Below, piece after piece: positions 1 through 10,220 of a stretch of 64,000 bases of DNA. Source of the stretch: Amycolatopsis alba DSM 44262 (GTDB taxonomy: Bacteria > Actinomycetota > Actinomycetes > Mycobacteriales > Pseudonocardiaceae). The position numbers and the translations under genes were made by a program. Below the pieces are notes generated by a model. That model did no database searches and had not been told where the DNA came from. It saw only the letters and a list, made by a program, of their open reading frames with translations. The stretch is taken from NCBI RefSeq assembly GCF_000384215.1, contig NZ_KB913032.1, positions 1,017,021-1,081,020 on the forward strand, in the 5' to 3' direction. The number at the start of each line of letters is the position of its first letter. Positions within the stretch are counted from its first letter, which is position 1.

Positions 1-644
1 GCGACTGGACCGGCACCAACCTCAAAGGCTGGAAAGACCACCTGCTCGCCCAGTCGATCCAGCCCATCCAGCAATTCGCCTACACCACCGGCAAGAACGC
101 CACCGACGCCGCGATGGTCATCGACGCGATGGACCTGCTCTACTCCGGGCGCTTCGACGGGTTCTGCATCGTCTCCAGCGACAGCGACTTCACCAGGCTC
201 GCCGCACGCCTGCGCGAATCCGGCCTCACCGTCTACGGCTTCGGCGAACGCAAAACACCCCAGCCCTTCGTCGCCGCCTGCGACAAATTCATCTACACCG
301 AGAACCTCGCCCACCCCCACAACCCCAACGCGCCAGTCGAAACGGACCCCAAGCCGAAAACCGCCACGGCCGCGGCACAACTGAAGGCCGACACAGCCCT
401 GGTGAACCAACTGCGCAACGCCGTCGAGGCAGCCTCCGACGACGACGGCTGGGCCGCACTCGCCGCCGTAGGCAGCATCATCACCAAACAACGCCCGGAC
501 TTCGACCCACGCAACTACGGCTACCCCAAACTCAGCGGACTGATCACCGCCACCACCCTGTTCGAACAGGACCGCCGCACTCCCGGCGACGGCAAACCCG
601 CAGTCATCTACATCCGCGACAAACGACGCCGCCCCGCCGAATAA
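1..644 (+). CDS. NYN-domain protein with C-terminal LOTUS/OST-HTH domain (5' truncated by window)
   Basis: The reading frame is open from base 3, so the true start lies upstream; an internal ATG at 114 is not the start. The visible N-terminal part is the second half of a NYN (PIN-like) nuclease domain, with the characteristic CIVSSDSDFTRLAARLRE stretch followed by a GLTVYGFGE turn. After a charged Ala/Lys linker the C-terminus (about the last 75 residues) carries a LOTUS/OST-HTH winged helix ending in NYGYPKLSGLI. NYN-LOTUS proteins are predicted single-strand or structured-RNA ribonucleases; the RNA target is unknown. The acidic SDSD residues needed for metal binding are present. No operon partner is visible, because the next gene is convergent. 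Confidence 0.85.
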   Translation, partial: DWTGTNLKGWKDHLLAQSIQPIQQFAYTTGKNATDAAMVIDAMDLLYSGRFDGFCIVSSDSDFTRLAARLRESGLTVYGFGERKTPQPFVAACDKFIYTENLAHPHNPNAPVETDPKPKTATAAAQLKADTALVNQLRNAVEAASDDDGWAALAAVGSIITKQRPDFDPRNYGYPKLSGLITATTLFEQDRRTPGDGKPAVIYIRDKRRRPAE

Positions 645-837
645 CCCACCGTCTGCCCACTGTCGACGGGAGCCGACAGCCAGGGCGGTCAGCCGTACGG
701 AGCGAGCCTGGATCAGTACTTCCCGCTCGACAACATCGACGAGTAAGAGCTACGAGTCACCAGGCCAACGCCGGGCCGTCTCACATCATTCAAGTCGTGC
801 GGCGAGGCGCTACAGCGGAAGCGTCCCCTCGCGTCCT
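645..837. other. Convergent intergenic spacer
   Basis: The NYN gene and the minus-strand 807-aa gene converge here. I see no recognisable gene and no strong perfect hairpin. Confidence 0.5.
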
Positions 838-3261
838 CTATGTGTAGAAGACGTCCATGCCGAGGCTTCGCGCATGAACGGCCGCGAACTCGGGGTTCAG
901 CCGCAGCCTCGCGACGACAACACCGGGTTCCTCCTGGTCGTTCGTCCGAACGTAGCGCCGCGTGTACACACCTGCGATCACCGCGACGCTGAGCGCGTGA
1001 AGGCAGAAGATCAGCCCGAGCTCGTCGTCGGACGTCCACTGGAGACCGTCGTCCCGGCTGTCGATGACGGCGGCTCGCCAGCGGTCGATGTCCCTGGCAA
1101 GCCCTAGATCGATCTCGTAAACTTGCGCATCCGGACTGGGCGCCTGAGACATCAGCATCTTTGCGAGTCCCATGATGCCGTCGTAGATGCCGTTCCCCGA
1201 GAGGCCGATCAGAATCCCTCCGAGCAGCGTCTTCCAGCGATCCTTCGGCGTTCGCTTCAGCGCGGCCTGAACCGTGTCTTGGACCGCCGTCAGGTCGACA
1301 CTCTCCTTCTCATCAGCTTTCCAGCCGGCGACGAGTGCGGACAGCACGCGGTCCTGGTGCATCGGCGCGGGGTTCACCAGGTCCTTTCGAACCATGTAGT
1401 CGTAAACGGCGCCGGCGAGGCGGTCCAGATTCTCGCCATCTGACGCTTCCACTGCCGGCACACCGTCGCGCAGCCGGTCACCCATGACCTTGATCCACAC
1501 GTCCGAATCCGGCGACGGCTGCTGATGCGTCGTGGGCGGGATCCACAGGTCATCGTCCTTTACCTGCTCGGCAAGCCTGTCCGGACGTTCTGTCACCGCG
1601 ATGACCGCTGCGACGAACACGACTTCCGCGGTGGCGGTCACTCCCACTGAGCTGAGCACGACGCCCAGAACTGGTGCGAGCAAACACGGGAGCAGCAGCG
1701 CGCACAGTTTGTCGACCTCGGCATCGCGGCCTTTCTCTCCGGCAACGACGTCGGCCAGCCGGTCTACGAGGGTTCGTCGTTTGCTGCTGTCCACGATCGC
1801 TTCCCAGATCACGGACAGTTCGGCGGTACCGGCTTTCGGAGCCACCACCTGAGTCATGCAGTCGGACGACAAGAGCTGCATGACCAGCTGTGCGGCTTCT
1901 GCACGCGAAAGCAACTGGTCGACGCAGCCCTCCATCGCAACACTACCGCTCAGGTCGACCAGGAACCGTCTGGCGGACTCGCTCTCCAACAGCGCGGCAC
2001 AGAGCTCGACGAACCTCTTGTCCTTCACCATTTCGACGACGAGCGATACGCCGTCATCGTCGCCGGCCAGCAGACGTACCAGCTCACGGCCGTCCTCGCC
2101 ATGAGCGAGAGATTTGATGGCCGCCTCCGACCTCTCTGCCGCGAACAGGTCGACGAAGGCCTGAGCAGCCCACTTCCACTCTCTGCGGAGCAAGGTCAGG
2201 GCAAGGTCCCGGCCGCTTTCGGAACCCGCGATCCGGCTCCACAGCTTGCGCCCGGAAGTCGACGCTGCCAGACCACAGCTCAACTGGTTCACCCGCTCAC
2301 CCACGAGCGGGAACGAACGGACAACAGAGTCGCCGACGCCGTCTCCGAGACGCAGCACCAGATAGTCACCGCGGTCGGTATCAGCCACCTCGTCGGCGAA
2401 CGCCGAGACATCGAACCGCTTCATGATCGCCTCTACGACGAGATTCCCGGCCTTCGTCTCGGAGAGGTGTTCCGCCAGCTCCTCGGCTCGGGGAAAGGTG
2501 ACCGCCCTGTCGATCATCGCTCGCATGGAGCCGCGGTCGACCGATAGCGCTCTGAGGGCGTAGCCGAACCGCTGAGAAGCAACAGCCGTGCTCGGCACGC
2601 TCTGCGAGTGCGACCGGAGTTCGGCTATCTCGGCCGAATCCTCTTCTCGCCCGCTGTGCTCGAACCTCGTCTGCAGCAGAGCGCACAGAGCTGCTCGCAG
2701 TGATGCCTTGTCTGAGACGTCGTCGGTAATGTACGTCAACGACGACCGTATGTGCTCCACAGCTTGGTCGAGATCGGACTCGTGATCGAGCGCACTGAAC
2801 CTCGCCTTGTACAGCTCGGCCATGTTCACGAGGATCGCGGGGACCATCGGATGTACGTCGTAGAGCACGTCCAGCACGTCCGACGCGAAATCGACTGCGT
2901 GCTGTCCGAGCGACTCGTCCCCGCTCGAATGTGCGACTGCCAGGAATTCAGCGGCCAGAAAAGCGAAGTAGTGCTTGTCGAACTCCAGGCTGATGGGATC
3001 GTCGGACGATCGCATAATCAGCTTGACCGCATAGACCATCTCCGCGCTTCCCTCACCCGCCGACATGGCCTTCGCTCGGCACCAGTGAAGTCCTCCGGCC
3101 AGCTTGAGCAGTTCAGGGGAAAGTCCATCCGACAAGGAACCACTGCCGTAAATCGTCGACACCATCAGCTCAACGGCTTCCGGCTGTGTTATCGGGGCAG
3201 TGTCGCCCGCCTCGAACTTCCTGATCCTGTGATTCAGCTCGGCGACAGCCTCGTCTACCAC
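838..3261 (-). CDS. Unrecognised 807-aa helical-repeat protein with central membrane segment
   Basis: I do not recognise a named family. The first ~240 residues are TPR-like ([16 protein letters not shown] resembles helix pairs of actinobacterial TPR/CHAT proteins). Residues ~330-520 contain degenerate repeats of the form GR.LV..L, for example [32 protein letters not shown] long hydrophobic stretch near residues 545-575 ([16 protein letters not shown]...) predicts a membrane hairpin, and a second glycine-rich hydrophobic helix lies near 705. I chose GTG 3261 because GGAGG precedes it by 5 nt; a TTG at 3297 would add 12 residues. Stand-alone gene; its neighbours suggest signalling or conflict but nothing proves it. 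Confidence 0.75.
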
Positions 3262-3864
3262 ACAGACCTCCGGAACCTCGCGGTCAGTTCGCCACAATCG
3301 AATCTAGGCTACGCAGTACGCTCGAATTCAGGCAACTCTGCTTCGTTATCAAACCGAGCTGACATTCCCACGGTCGAGGAATACAACAATTCACTGCGAC
3401 GGCAGCCGACCGCCGTTCGTAGCACTTTCGCCTCATCCACAAGGACGAACCGCACTTCAGTACTGACGATGACCTCCGGTGGCGCCACCACGGCGGCCAA
3501 CGGCTCCACCGACTATCGCCGCGACATCAGCTACCCGAAGCTGAAGCGTCTGACGTGCCCTTCCTTCAGAACTCCGCTCGCTGACTGCCAGTCGGGCAGA
3601 TCAACATCGTTGGTCAGCAGGCGTAAGACTCGGTCTACCGTGAAGAGGCAATGTCCAGGTGTTACACGGCGCTATCGCAGGGGGTTCGCGATGATCTCGG
3701 CCGCCGCTACGTGATCACGACGCCCCCGCAACCAGCGTGAGCAGGACGCGACGACTCCAACGAGTTCCCCGGCCAGCTCCATCCGGATCCGCTCTGGTCT
3801 CGGTCAGCCAGAGCGCCTTGCTGGTCAGTCCTAAGGCTGGCATGCTGGAGCTACGGTCACCAGC
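3262..3864. other. Gene-poor stretch with possible gene debris
   Basis: Only short frames are present. A minus-strand 66-codon ORF (3309-3509) has no recognisable domain. A plus-strand frame near 3629-3739 ends in RDDLGRRYVITTPPQPA and reads like the tail of a lost protein, but its family is not identifiable. Treated as non-coding or degraded. Confidence 0.35.
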
Positions 3865-3885
3865 GTGTGTCTGGGTATGAGGTCC

Positions 3886-6525
3886 ATGACAACTCCGCGG
3901 CCAGCTGTGCATCGAACGATCCTTGTCGTAGATGTGGAAGGGTTCGGAGCCCGCCGCCGCACCAATCCACACAGGCTTGTAGTGCGGGATGGCCTCTACC
4001 GGGCTTTGCCGCAGGCACTGGGCAACGTCGGCGTGACGTGGACCGAGTGCGATCATGAAGATCGCGGAGACGGTGTCCTCGTCGCGATACCACCGACCGT
4101 GGCGAAGAGCGTCCTCGTCGAAGTCTTTCCCGACGAACTCGCCGCAGCGCTCTTGGAGCACAATCGGGCGCATGTAGCGGAAGAACAGATCAAACTTCGG
4201 GTCGCCCTGCATGCCGGAGAGGTTCACTACGACGATCACGGCGTAACCGGCGAGTCAGTCAACCTCGCGTTCCGACTGCTTGACGCTCCTGCACTTAAGG
4301 ACGTACTCGCGAGGTCCGTCGGCGTACTGGCGTTCATCACCTCGTCATGGTTCTTCGACGAAGTCGTCCAGCACAGCCGGGCCGACAACCGCGACATGTA
4401 CTACCGGGCAACGGTAGAGATCAAGGAGACGAAAACTGTTGGCTGGATCTGCCTGCCCGACGTTCCTCGTTCGCCCTTGTCTGTTCCATCTGAGGTGCCG
4501 CTGGAAACCGGCCGGATTCCGGCTCCGAGGCAGCTTCCCGCACATACTCCTTACTTTGTGGGGCGGGAGCACGAACTCGCCCAGCTCACCACATCACTTG
4601 ACATCGCTGGTCAGGAGTCAGGGACTGTCGTCATCACGGCCATCGACGGCACTGCCGGTATCGGCAAGACCGCGCTGGCCTTGCACTGGGCCCACAAAGC
4701 AAAAGGCCGTTTCCCAGACGGGCAGCTCCACATCAACCTCCGGGGCTTCGACCTGGCGGCGCCGATCGACCCAGGTGACGCCCTCGCCGGCTTCCTCCAC
4801 GCCCTGGGTGTCGACGCCCAGGCCATTCCCGCCGAGCTCGATGCCCAAGCGGCCTTGTATCGGAGCGTGCTTGCGGGGCGACGTGTTCTGGTGCTCTTGG
4901 ACAACGCCCGCGGCAGTGAACAGGTCAGACCATTGCTACCGGGCAGCCCCACCTGCGCTGTGATCATCACCAGCCGCAACCGGCTGGAAGGACTCACGAT
5001 GACCGAAGGAGCCCATCGCGTAACGCTCGACTTGTTGCCCGCTCACGACGCGATCGCGCTGCTGGCCAAGCGCATTGGCCGCCATCGACTTGATACCGAG
5101 CCTGATATGACGATGAAATTGGTCAACATGTGCGCCCGGCTTCCGCTGGCCCTGAACATCGCCGCCGCACGAGCAAATCCTCATCCGAAACTCTCCGTGA
5201 GTCAGCTGGTCGAAGAGCTGCGCAGCGAGCGCGACCGCTTGGACAGCCTCGATCTCGGTGACACGGACCTCAACCTACGGGTGGTGTTCTCACGGTCATA
5301 CACCATGCTCCCATCGGACTCCGCACGCATGTTCCGGCTGCTCGGCTTGCACCCTGGGCCCGACATCAACCACCACGCATGTGCCGCAATCGCCGGTCTA
5401 TCCCCAGGACCGGCCAGGGTCTTGCTACGGGAACTACGCAACGCGCATCTCATCGAAGAGCACACGCCGAACCGGTTCCGCTTCCATGACCTGCTTCGCT
5501 TCTACGCCGCCGAACAAGCCGAACGTGAGCCTGACCCGGTCAGAACCATTGCTGAACAGAGATTTCTCGACCACTACTTGTACACCTCACTCGCCGCCAA
5601 CCGGCGCATCGACCCCAGCCGCCCACGCCTCGCCGGCGCCGACCCGAACCCCGATGCGCGAGCCTTGTCCTTTCCCGATTACGGCTCCGCGTGGCGGTGG
5701 TTCGACGCCGAACGCCATGTACTCATCGCTGCAATCGACTACGCCTACAGCCACGGTTGGCACGGTCATGCCTGGCAACTACCTTGGGCGATCGCGGTCT
5801 TTCTGCAACGGCAAGGCCTTTATCACCTCTACGCCACAACACAGAGCATCGCGGCGAGTGCCGCCGATCAGCTGGACGACAGGCATGCCTATGCCACCGC
5901 CGCGCGACACCTGGCCAACGCACATGTACGTCTGGGCAACTACACCGAAGCGCGCAAGTACGGCCAACACGCTCTTGATACTTGCCGTGAGATCGGCGAC
6001 CGATACAGCCAAGCGCGCAGCCACCACGTCCTCGCCACGAGTTACAGCTGGGAAGGCAGCTACCACGATGCTCGACATCACTACTTGGAGGCCATCGCGC
6101 TGTTTCGCGAGATCGATCATCGCGGCGGACAGGCTGACACGCTCAGCTGGCTGGGACGAACTCACAGTCAGCTCGGTGACTACAACCAAGCCGTCCACTG
6201 CTGCCAATTAGCCCTCGCTCTATGCAGAGAGGTCGGTGACCATCATGCGGAAGCCACCTGTTTGGACAGCTTGGGCTACGCCTTCCACCACCTCGACAGC
6301 CACGACAAAGCCGTCAGCAACTACCACGAATCGCTAGCCCTGTTCCGCAGACTCGGCGATCACTACTACGAGGCGACGACTCTGCTCCACCTCGCTGACA
6401 CCCACCGCGCCATGCGAAACCACCAGCCCGCGCAAGAAGCTCTGCTCGCCGCACTCACTATCTTTGAGCGCCTCCACCACCCTTTCGCAGAACGTGCCCG
6501 CAACGCGCTGACAGAACTCGGCTGA
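3886..6525 (+). CDS. Cyclase-homology / NB-ARC / TPR signalling ATPase
   Basis: Three modules are visible. Residues ~8-175 form a class III nucleotide-cyclase homology domain (ILVVDVEGFG, then RGDGVLV, which supply the two metal-binding Asp positions, and GESVNLAFRL). Residues ~215-480 are an NB-ARC/STAND ATPase beginning FVGREHELAQL with Walker A GTAGIGKTALA and Walker B VLVLLDNA. The C-terminal ~250 residues are TPR units containing AEATCLDSLGYAFHHLDSHD and relatives. STAND proteins of this type act as nucleotide switches in regulation or defence; output here is unknown. ATG 3886 fits the usual short leader before the cyclase fold, but GTG 3865 and ATG 3877 are possible. Confidence 0.85.
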   Translation: MTTPRPAVHRTILVVDVEGFGARRRTNPHRLVVRDGLYRALPQALGNVGVTWTECDHEDRGDGVLVAIPPTVAKSVLVEVFPDELAAALLEHNRAHVAEEQIKLRVALHAGEVHYDDHGVTGESVNLAFRLLDAPALKDVLARSVGVLAFITSSWFFDEVVQHSRADNRDMYYRATVEIKETKTVGWICLPDVPRSPLSVPSEVPLETGRIPAPRQLPAHTPYFVGREHELAQLTTSLDIAGQESGTVVITAIDGTAGIGKTALALHWAHKAKGRFPDGQLHINLRGFDLAAPIDPGDALAGFLHALGVDAQAIPAELDAQAALYRSVLAGRRVLVLLDNARGSEQVRPLLPGSPTCAVIITSRNRLEGLTMTEGAHRVTLDLLPAHDAIALLAKRIGRHRLDTEPDMTMKLVNMCARLPLALNIAAARANPHPKLSVSQLVEELRSERDRLDSLDLGDTDLNLRVVFSRSYTMLPSDSARMFRLLGLHPGPDINHHACAAIAGLSPGPARVLLRELRNAHLIEEHTPNRFRFHDLLRFYAAEQAEREPDPVRTIAEQRFLDHYLYTSLAANRRIDPSRPRLAGADPNPDARALSFPDYGSAWRWFDAERHVLIAAIDYAYSHGWHGHAWQLPWAIAVFLQRQGLYHLYATTQSIAASAADQLDDRHAYATAARHLANAHVRLGNYTEARKYGQHALDTCREIGDRYSQARSHHVLATSYSWEGSYHDARHHYLEAIALFREIDHRGGQADTLSWLGRTHSQLGDYNQAVHCCQLALALCREVGDHHAEATCLDSLGYAFHHLDSHDKAVSNYHESLALFRRLGDHYYEATTLLHLADTHRAMRNHQPAQEALLAALTIFERLHHPFAERARNALTELG

Positions 6526-6593
6526 CATCGCACGGCCTCGCCGGAAACACCGATCTTGGAACAGTCCCGCCCAAGGGAGGCTGTACCGGGGTG

Positions 6594-7475
6594 TCAGGCT
6601 TCCTTTTGTGCGATGCCGGCGAGGATGACGGATTCGCTGGGATCGTCGAATTGGATGGTGACGTCACGACCGGTGGATTCTTCGGGATGCCAGAGGGGGG
6701 TCCAGGTGACGCCGGGCGGGTGGAGGGTGAAGTTGCCGAAGAGGTCGGTGACTTCTTGGTGAGTACGCCAGATCGCGGGGCTGCTGAGGTTGTCGTAGAG
6801 AGCTTTGAGGTCGGCGAGCAGTTTGACTTGGGTGGCAGGGACGTTGTGGTTGGTGGCATGGGAGATAGCCAGGTAGGAATTCGGGGGGAGGAGTTCGCGG
6901 TAGCGGGCGACGACGCTGGCACCGATGTCATCTCTGTCGGTGTCGGGGTGCGCTGGGGGTTGCTGGAAATGCAGGACGGCGATGAGCAGCAGCGCGACGG
7001 GTTGGTCGAGATCGAGGATGCCGGTGTCGGCGATGGCGTCCCAAAGCCGGTCTGTATCGCGCATGTCAGCGTGGATGGCAGTGTGCCGGTTTTCGTCACC
7101 GTGTTCACGCAGGATGCTGCGGGAGTGGGCGACGGCGACGGGCTCGTAGTCGACGTAGACGACCCGAGCTTGTCCGGGAGCAAGGCGATCGGCAACCTCA
7201 TGGGTGTGGCCCATGGTGGGCAGGCCGGATCCGATGTCGATGAATTGGCGTATGCCGGCTTTGACGAGGTGTCGTACGGCACGGTGCAGGAACATGCGGT
7301 TGGCGAGGGCGATGGACTTGACCATGGGATAGTCGGCGATCAGCTTGTCGGCGAACTGCCGGTCGATTTCCCAGTTGCTGGTGCCGCCGAGGGCGTAATC
7401 GTAGATTCGCGCCGGGCTCGGGTGTGTGAGATCGACACCAGGCGGGGGGAACTCTTCCTCATTGAGCTCGGACAC
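6594..7475 (-). CDS. SAM-dependent methyltransferase, DUF574/Methyltransf_19 family
   Basis: The 293-aa protein has the family's N-terminal block PSPARIYDYALGGTSNWEIDR, the SAM-binding FIDIGSGLPTMGHTHEVAD, and VVYVDYEPVAVAHSRS for the ribose-binding acidic residue. This family is expanded in Streptomyces and Amycolatopsis; its substrate is unknown. GTG start preceded by GGAAGGAG at good spacing. It lies 56 bp downstream of the XRE gene on the same strand, a recurrent arrangement with XRE/DUF397 loci, so co-regulation is likely. Confidence 0.92.
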   Translation of the reverse strand: MSELNEEEFPPPGVDLTHPSPARIYDYALGGTSNWEIDRQFADKLIADYPMVKSIALANRMFLHRAVRHLVKAGIRQFIDIGSGLPTMGHTHEVADRLAPGQARVVYVDYEPVAVAHSRSILREHGDENRHTAIHADMRDTDRLWDAIADTGILDLDQPVALLLIAVLHFQQPPAHPDTDRDDIGASVVARYRELLPPNSYLAISHATNHNVPATQVKLLADLKALYDNLSSPAIWRTHQEVTDLFGNFTLHPPGVTWTPLWHPEESTGRDVTIQFDDPSESVILAGIAQKEA

Positions 7476-7531
7476 GGGGCGTGTCTCCTTCCAGGTCGTG
7501 GTGTCGAAGATGCGCAGGGTAGCTGTTCAGA

Positions 7532-8416
7532 TCAGGTGGGGTGCGGTGGGCGTGCGCACCCGGTCGCAGCCTGGCGGAGCAGGGCGATCGATTCCTTGGG
7601 ACTGAGGGCGCTGTTGCGCATGGACTGCCAGGCGTCGAGGTGGTAGGGGACTTCTTTCTTGTCATGGGTGGTGAGGCCGTTGATCGATTCGTTGTAGGCG
7701 AAGTCCTGGTCGCTGTCGTCGAACTGGAGCACATGGAAGTCAAGTTCGGCATACAGTGGCCCGTCGTCGAACGGGACGATCTGAATGGTGACCGACGGGT
7801 GTCGTTCGGCCAGCTCGATCATGTGGCGGAGTTGTTCGAGTGCTACTGCCGTCCCGCCGATCTTGCGTGCTCTGCGGAGCCGATCGACCGCGCTCTCGCT
7901 GATGATGAAGTGGTAGTCGCGGTCGGGGTGCTGTTCGAACAGTTTCGTGCGGATCTGCCGTTCGTGGACGGCGTCGTCCACGTCGCTTCGCCCGCTCGCC
8001 AGGAACTGGTCGAGCATGTAGCTTTCGCACTGCAGCAACCCCGAGATCCGCTCGCCGGTCCAGCTGTAGATCGCCTTCGCCTCCCCTTCCGCGGTAAGGA
8101 TGTCGCGGAACCAGCCGGGCGTGGCGGCGAGCCGAAACTCTGCTCGCACCCGCCTCGCCTCGGCAGCTTCGTTGAGCGCCTGCATGCGCTCGGCGTCCTC
8201 TGAGGTGACCTCGAGTGTGACGATGATCTTTTTCAGTTCCGCCGGCCGGATCTGCAGACTGGCGCGTTCGATCTTGCTGACGTTCGGTTGTGAGTAGCCT
8301 ATAGCGTCGCCGAGCTCCTGTTGGGTCAGTCCCCGCGCACGCCTCGCGGCGGCGATCATGCGACCGAGTTCACGCTGTTGGGTCGCGACTGAGGGCGGTG
8401 GAACGAAACGAGCCAC
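7532..8416 (-). CDS. XRE-family regulator with C-terminal DUF5753
   Basis: An N-terminal helix-turn-helix (RELGRMIAAARRARGLTQQELGDAIGYSQPNVSKIER) is followed by a DUF5753 domain with the typical block YSWTGERISGLLQCESYMLDQFL and the C-terminal DFHVLQFDDSDQDFAYNE. These regulators pair with DUF397 proteins and often control development or secondary metabolism. GTG 8416 gives a normal leader before the HTH, but no strong ribosome site is visible; a TTG at 8455 would lengthen it by 13 residues. Transcribed toward the methyltransferase and away from the DUF397 gene's 3' end. Confidence 0.9.
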   Translation of the reverse strand: MARFVPPPSVATQQRELGRMIAAARRARGLTQQELGDAIGYSQPNVSKIERASLQIRPAELKKIIVTLEVTSEDAERMQALNEAAEARRVRAEFRLAATPGWFRDILTAEGEAKAIYSWTGERISGLLQCESYMLDQFLASGRSDVDDAVHERQIRTKLFEQHPDRDYHFIISESAVDRLRRARKIGGTAVALEQLRHMIELAERHPSVTIQIVPFDDGPLYAELDFHVLQFDDSDQDFAYNESINGLTTHDKKEVPYHLDAWQSMRNSALSPKESIALLRQAATGCARPPHPT

Positions 8417-8555
8417 GAGATTGTGTCGTCCAATCGGCGGTGAAGTACTCCCCAATTGTAGGACACGGTTTGACCTCGTTCACCTAAGTGTGGCACGTCA
8501 ATCGAGGTCATCAACCGTGTGAGGCTGCGGAAACCACGTGAGAACCAGCTGCGGG

Positions 8556-8801
8556 TTACTCCCTGTGGTTGCGCTGGAACTGCCCCGCGTTGGCCGCTTC
8601 GAGGAAGCGCTGCCATTCCTCGTCATCGAAGACCAGGACCGGGGAGTCGGGGTTCTTGCTGTCGCGGACGCCCACCAAGCCTCGATTCCCCAAGTTGACC
8701 TCGACGCAGGAGCCGGAGTTGGGCCCGCAGAGACGTGGGCGCTGCCACCCCTGATCAGCGAAGGCCCCGTCGACGTCGCAAGTTTCGTAAAACCTCATCA
8801 C
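8556..8801 (-). CDS. DUF397 protein, partner of the XRE/DUF5753 regulator
   Basis: 81 residues. The DUF397 signature is clear: CGPNSGSCVEVNL, GVRDSKNPDSPVLVF and DDEEWQRFL. DUF397 proteins are small cytoplasmic partners (often viewed as antitoxin- or anti-regulator-like) of XRE/DUF5753 proteins such as the gene 140 bp downstream. GTG at 8801 is preceded by GAGGGGG; an adjacent ATG at 8798 is equally usable. Confidence 0.93.
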   Translation of the reverse strand: MMRFYETCDVDGAFADQGWQRPRLCGPNSGSCVEVNLGNRGLVGVRDSKNPDSPVLVFDDEEWQRFLEAANAGQFQRNHRE

Positions 8802-9650
8802 TGCCCCCTCGTCAAGAGCATTTGAAATGTTGGACTATTCTAGTTCCCAGCGTCGGACTTGACTATTCCAAGCGCAAGGGCATAGAGGGCTGCATGGCGG
8901 GATATTCACCCGAATGGCTCGTGTATCGGGCAGATGCTCGCACCAACAGACGAGCGCAGTCATCCCATCCTTTGCGGTGCTAACCATCTGTTCGTCGAAC
9001 ACAGGCCGGGAATGCGGCTCTGTCCCGAATCTGCCGATACCGTGGCCCGCGATTGCCTGGCCGGGCCCATGACTGGCGGGATCCGTCCGTTGCGTGGCCG
9101 GCGCCGGAAACACGTAGCATCTCAGCTCGCTGTGCGGTTCCGGCAAGGCGAGGTGTCCATCCCGCTGCTCGCCGGGAGGTGCAGCGCCGGCCGGACACGG
9201 TCCGGCCGTTGCTACTCAAGGCCGGTATCCAACTTCCCGGCATGACACGGCACCTGGGAGCATGCGCGGAGGCGCAGGACATTGACGTGCGCGCAACGGT
9301 GGTTCATCGATGCCGGGCCGGCGACGGCGTCGAGCTGCTCGTCGACGAGGTCGGGATATCCCGGCGCGCTGCTCGCCGAGTTCCGACTCAGGAAGGGTTG
9401 GGTATCGGACTTGATCCCATCTGCTCGACTGAGCAGACCATGCTGATTGTCAAACAGCACGAGGCAGGGCGAGTATCCGTGCGCCGGTCAGGCAGTGCGG
9501 CTGCTCCCATGGCACGATTGGCTCCGCGTTTCCGAATGCGCAGGTAGTCCTCCGCAACGCGGTAAACTGCCGACGGGGCCGTGCTGAGCTGAGGCAGGGC
9601 CGGTTCCGTGGCGGCATATAGGTGCAGAACCGGCCCCAGCCTTCACCTGG
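8802..9650. other. 850-bp gene-poor gap
   Basis: No intact gene is recognisable on either strand. The only interpretable stretch is a frameshifted helix-turn-helix-like segment at 9117-9255, listed separately. The remainder shows no long credible frame or perfect terminator hairpin. Confidence 0.45.
9117..9255 (+). pseudogene. Frameshifted remnant of a small helix-turn-helix protein
   Basis: One frame reads SQLAVRFRQGEVSIPLLAG. About 10 codons later a different frame continues DTVRPLLLKAGIQLPG. Joined across one frameshift these match the actinobacterial small-HTH pattern of a basic helix, GxSI.xLA, then TVR.LL..AG..L. Flanks in both frames degenerate quickly, so this looks like a decayed gene rather than a sequencing slip in a live one. 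Confidence 0.4.
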
Positions 9651-10091
9651 TCAACGCTTCTGGTCCGTCTCCGGGGTTCGGCCGTCGCGTCGGCGGCCCA
9701 GCGCAACAGCCAGCAAAACGCTGACGATCGCGGTAGGCACCGCGCCGATGCCGGCGAGGACACTTCGCGCGCTCAGGACGGCGCCGGCGAGCAGGAGCGT
9801 GAGTAAAACACTGGCCAGCAGCAATGCCCGCAACGTTCTGGCCGAACTGTCCACGATGTCCCCGATCAGCTCGATCACCGAGGGCACCGGTCGACGATGC
9901 GCGCCCCGCGCCCGTCGTGGCCCTGGGGGTGCCACGATGGGCAACTGTCGGCAAAACGCCGGAACGTCATCGGTGAAGATGATCGTGACCCGCGTCGGAT
10001 CCGGGCCCGGTCGGGTGGTCTTCAGCGGCCGAGCCGGGTCGCCGTCCCTCTCGCCTGGCTTAGACGGTGGGACAGCCTCTAACATCGGCAT
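9651..10091 (-). CDS. Small membrane protein with C-terminal two-helix hairpin
   Basis: I start at ATG 10091, preceded by GAAGGA at 9 nt; longer starts would read through a perfect hairpin at 10195-10220. The 146-aa product has a hydrophilic Pro/Arg-rich half with a short strand-like block (RVTIIFTDDVPAFCRQLPIV), then two predicted membrane helices (LRALLLASVLLTLLLAGAVL and AVPTAIVSVLLAVAL) and a basic tail. No named family recognised. Stand-alone. Confidence 0.6.
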   Translation of the reverse strand: MPMLEAVPPSKPGERDGDPARPLKTTRPGPDPTRVTIIFTDDVPAFCRQLPIVAPPGPRRARGAHRRPVPSVIELIGDIVDSSARTLRALLLASVLLTLLLAGAVLSARSVLAGIGAVPTAIVSVLLAVALGRRRDGRTPETDQKR

Positions 10092-10194
10092 GTTGTCAAT
10101 TCCTTCGTTCACTAGCTGTTGGGCTGGCAACACAGGCGCGACTCCCTTGTGCGAGGGGGTCGCGCCGTTCTGTATATGAGGAAGCGAATCGTCA

Positions 10195-10220
10195 CCAGAG
10201 GCAGCCCGAGCTGCCTCTGG
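10195..10220. terminator. Perfect 11-bp stem hairpin
   Basis: CCAGAGGCAGC and GCTGCCTCTGG are separated by CCGA. There is no U-tract on either side. It lies just upstream of the 9651-10091 gene and argues against the longer ORF start. Confidence 0.5.
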
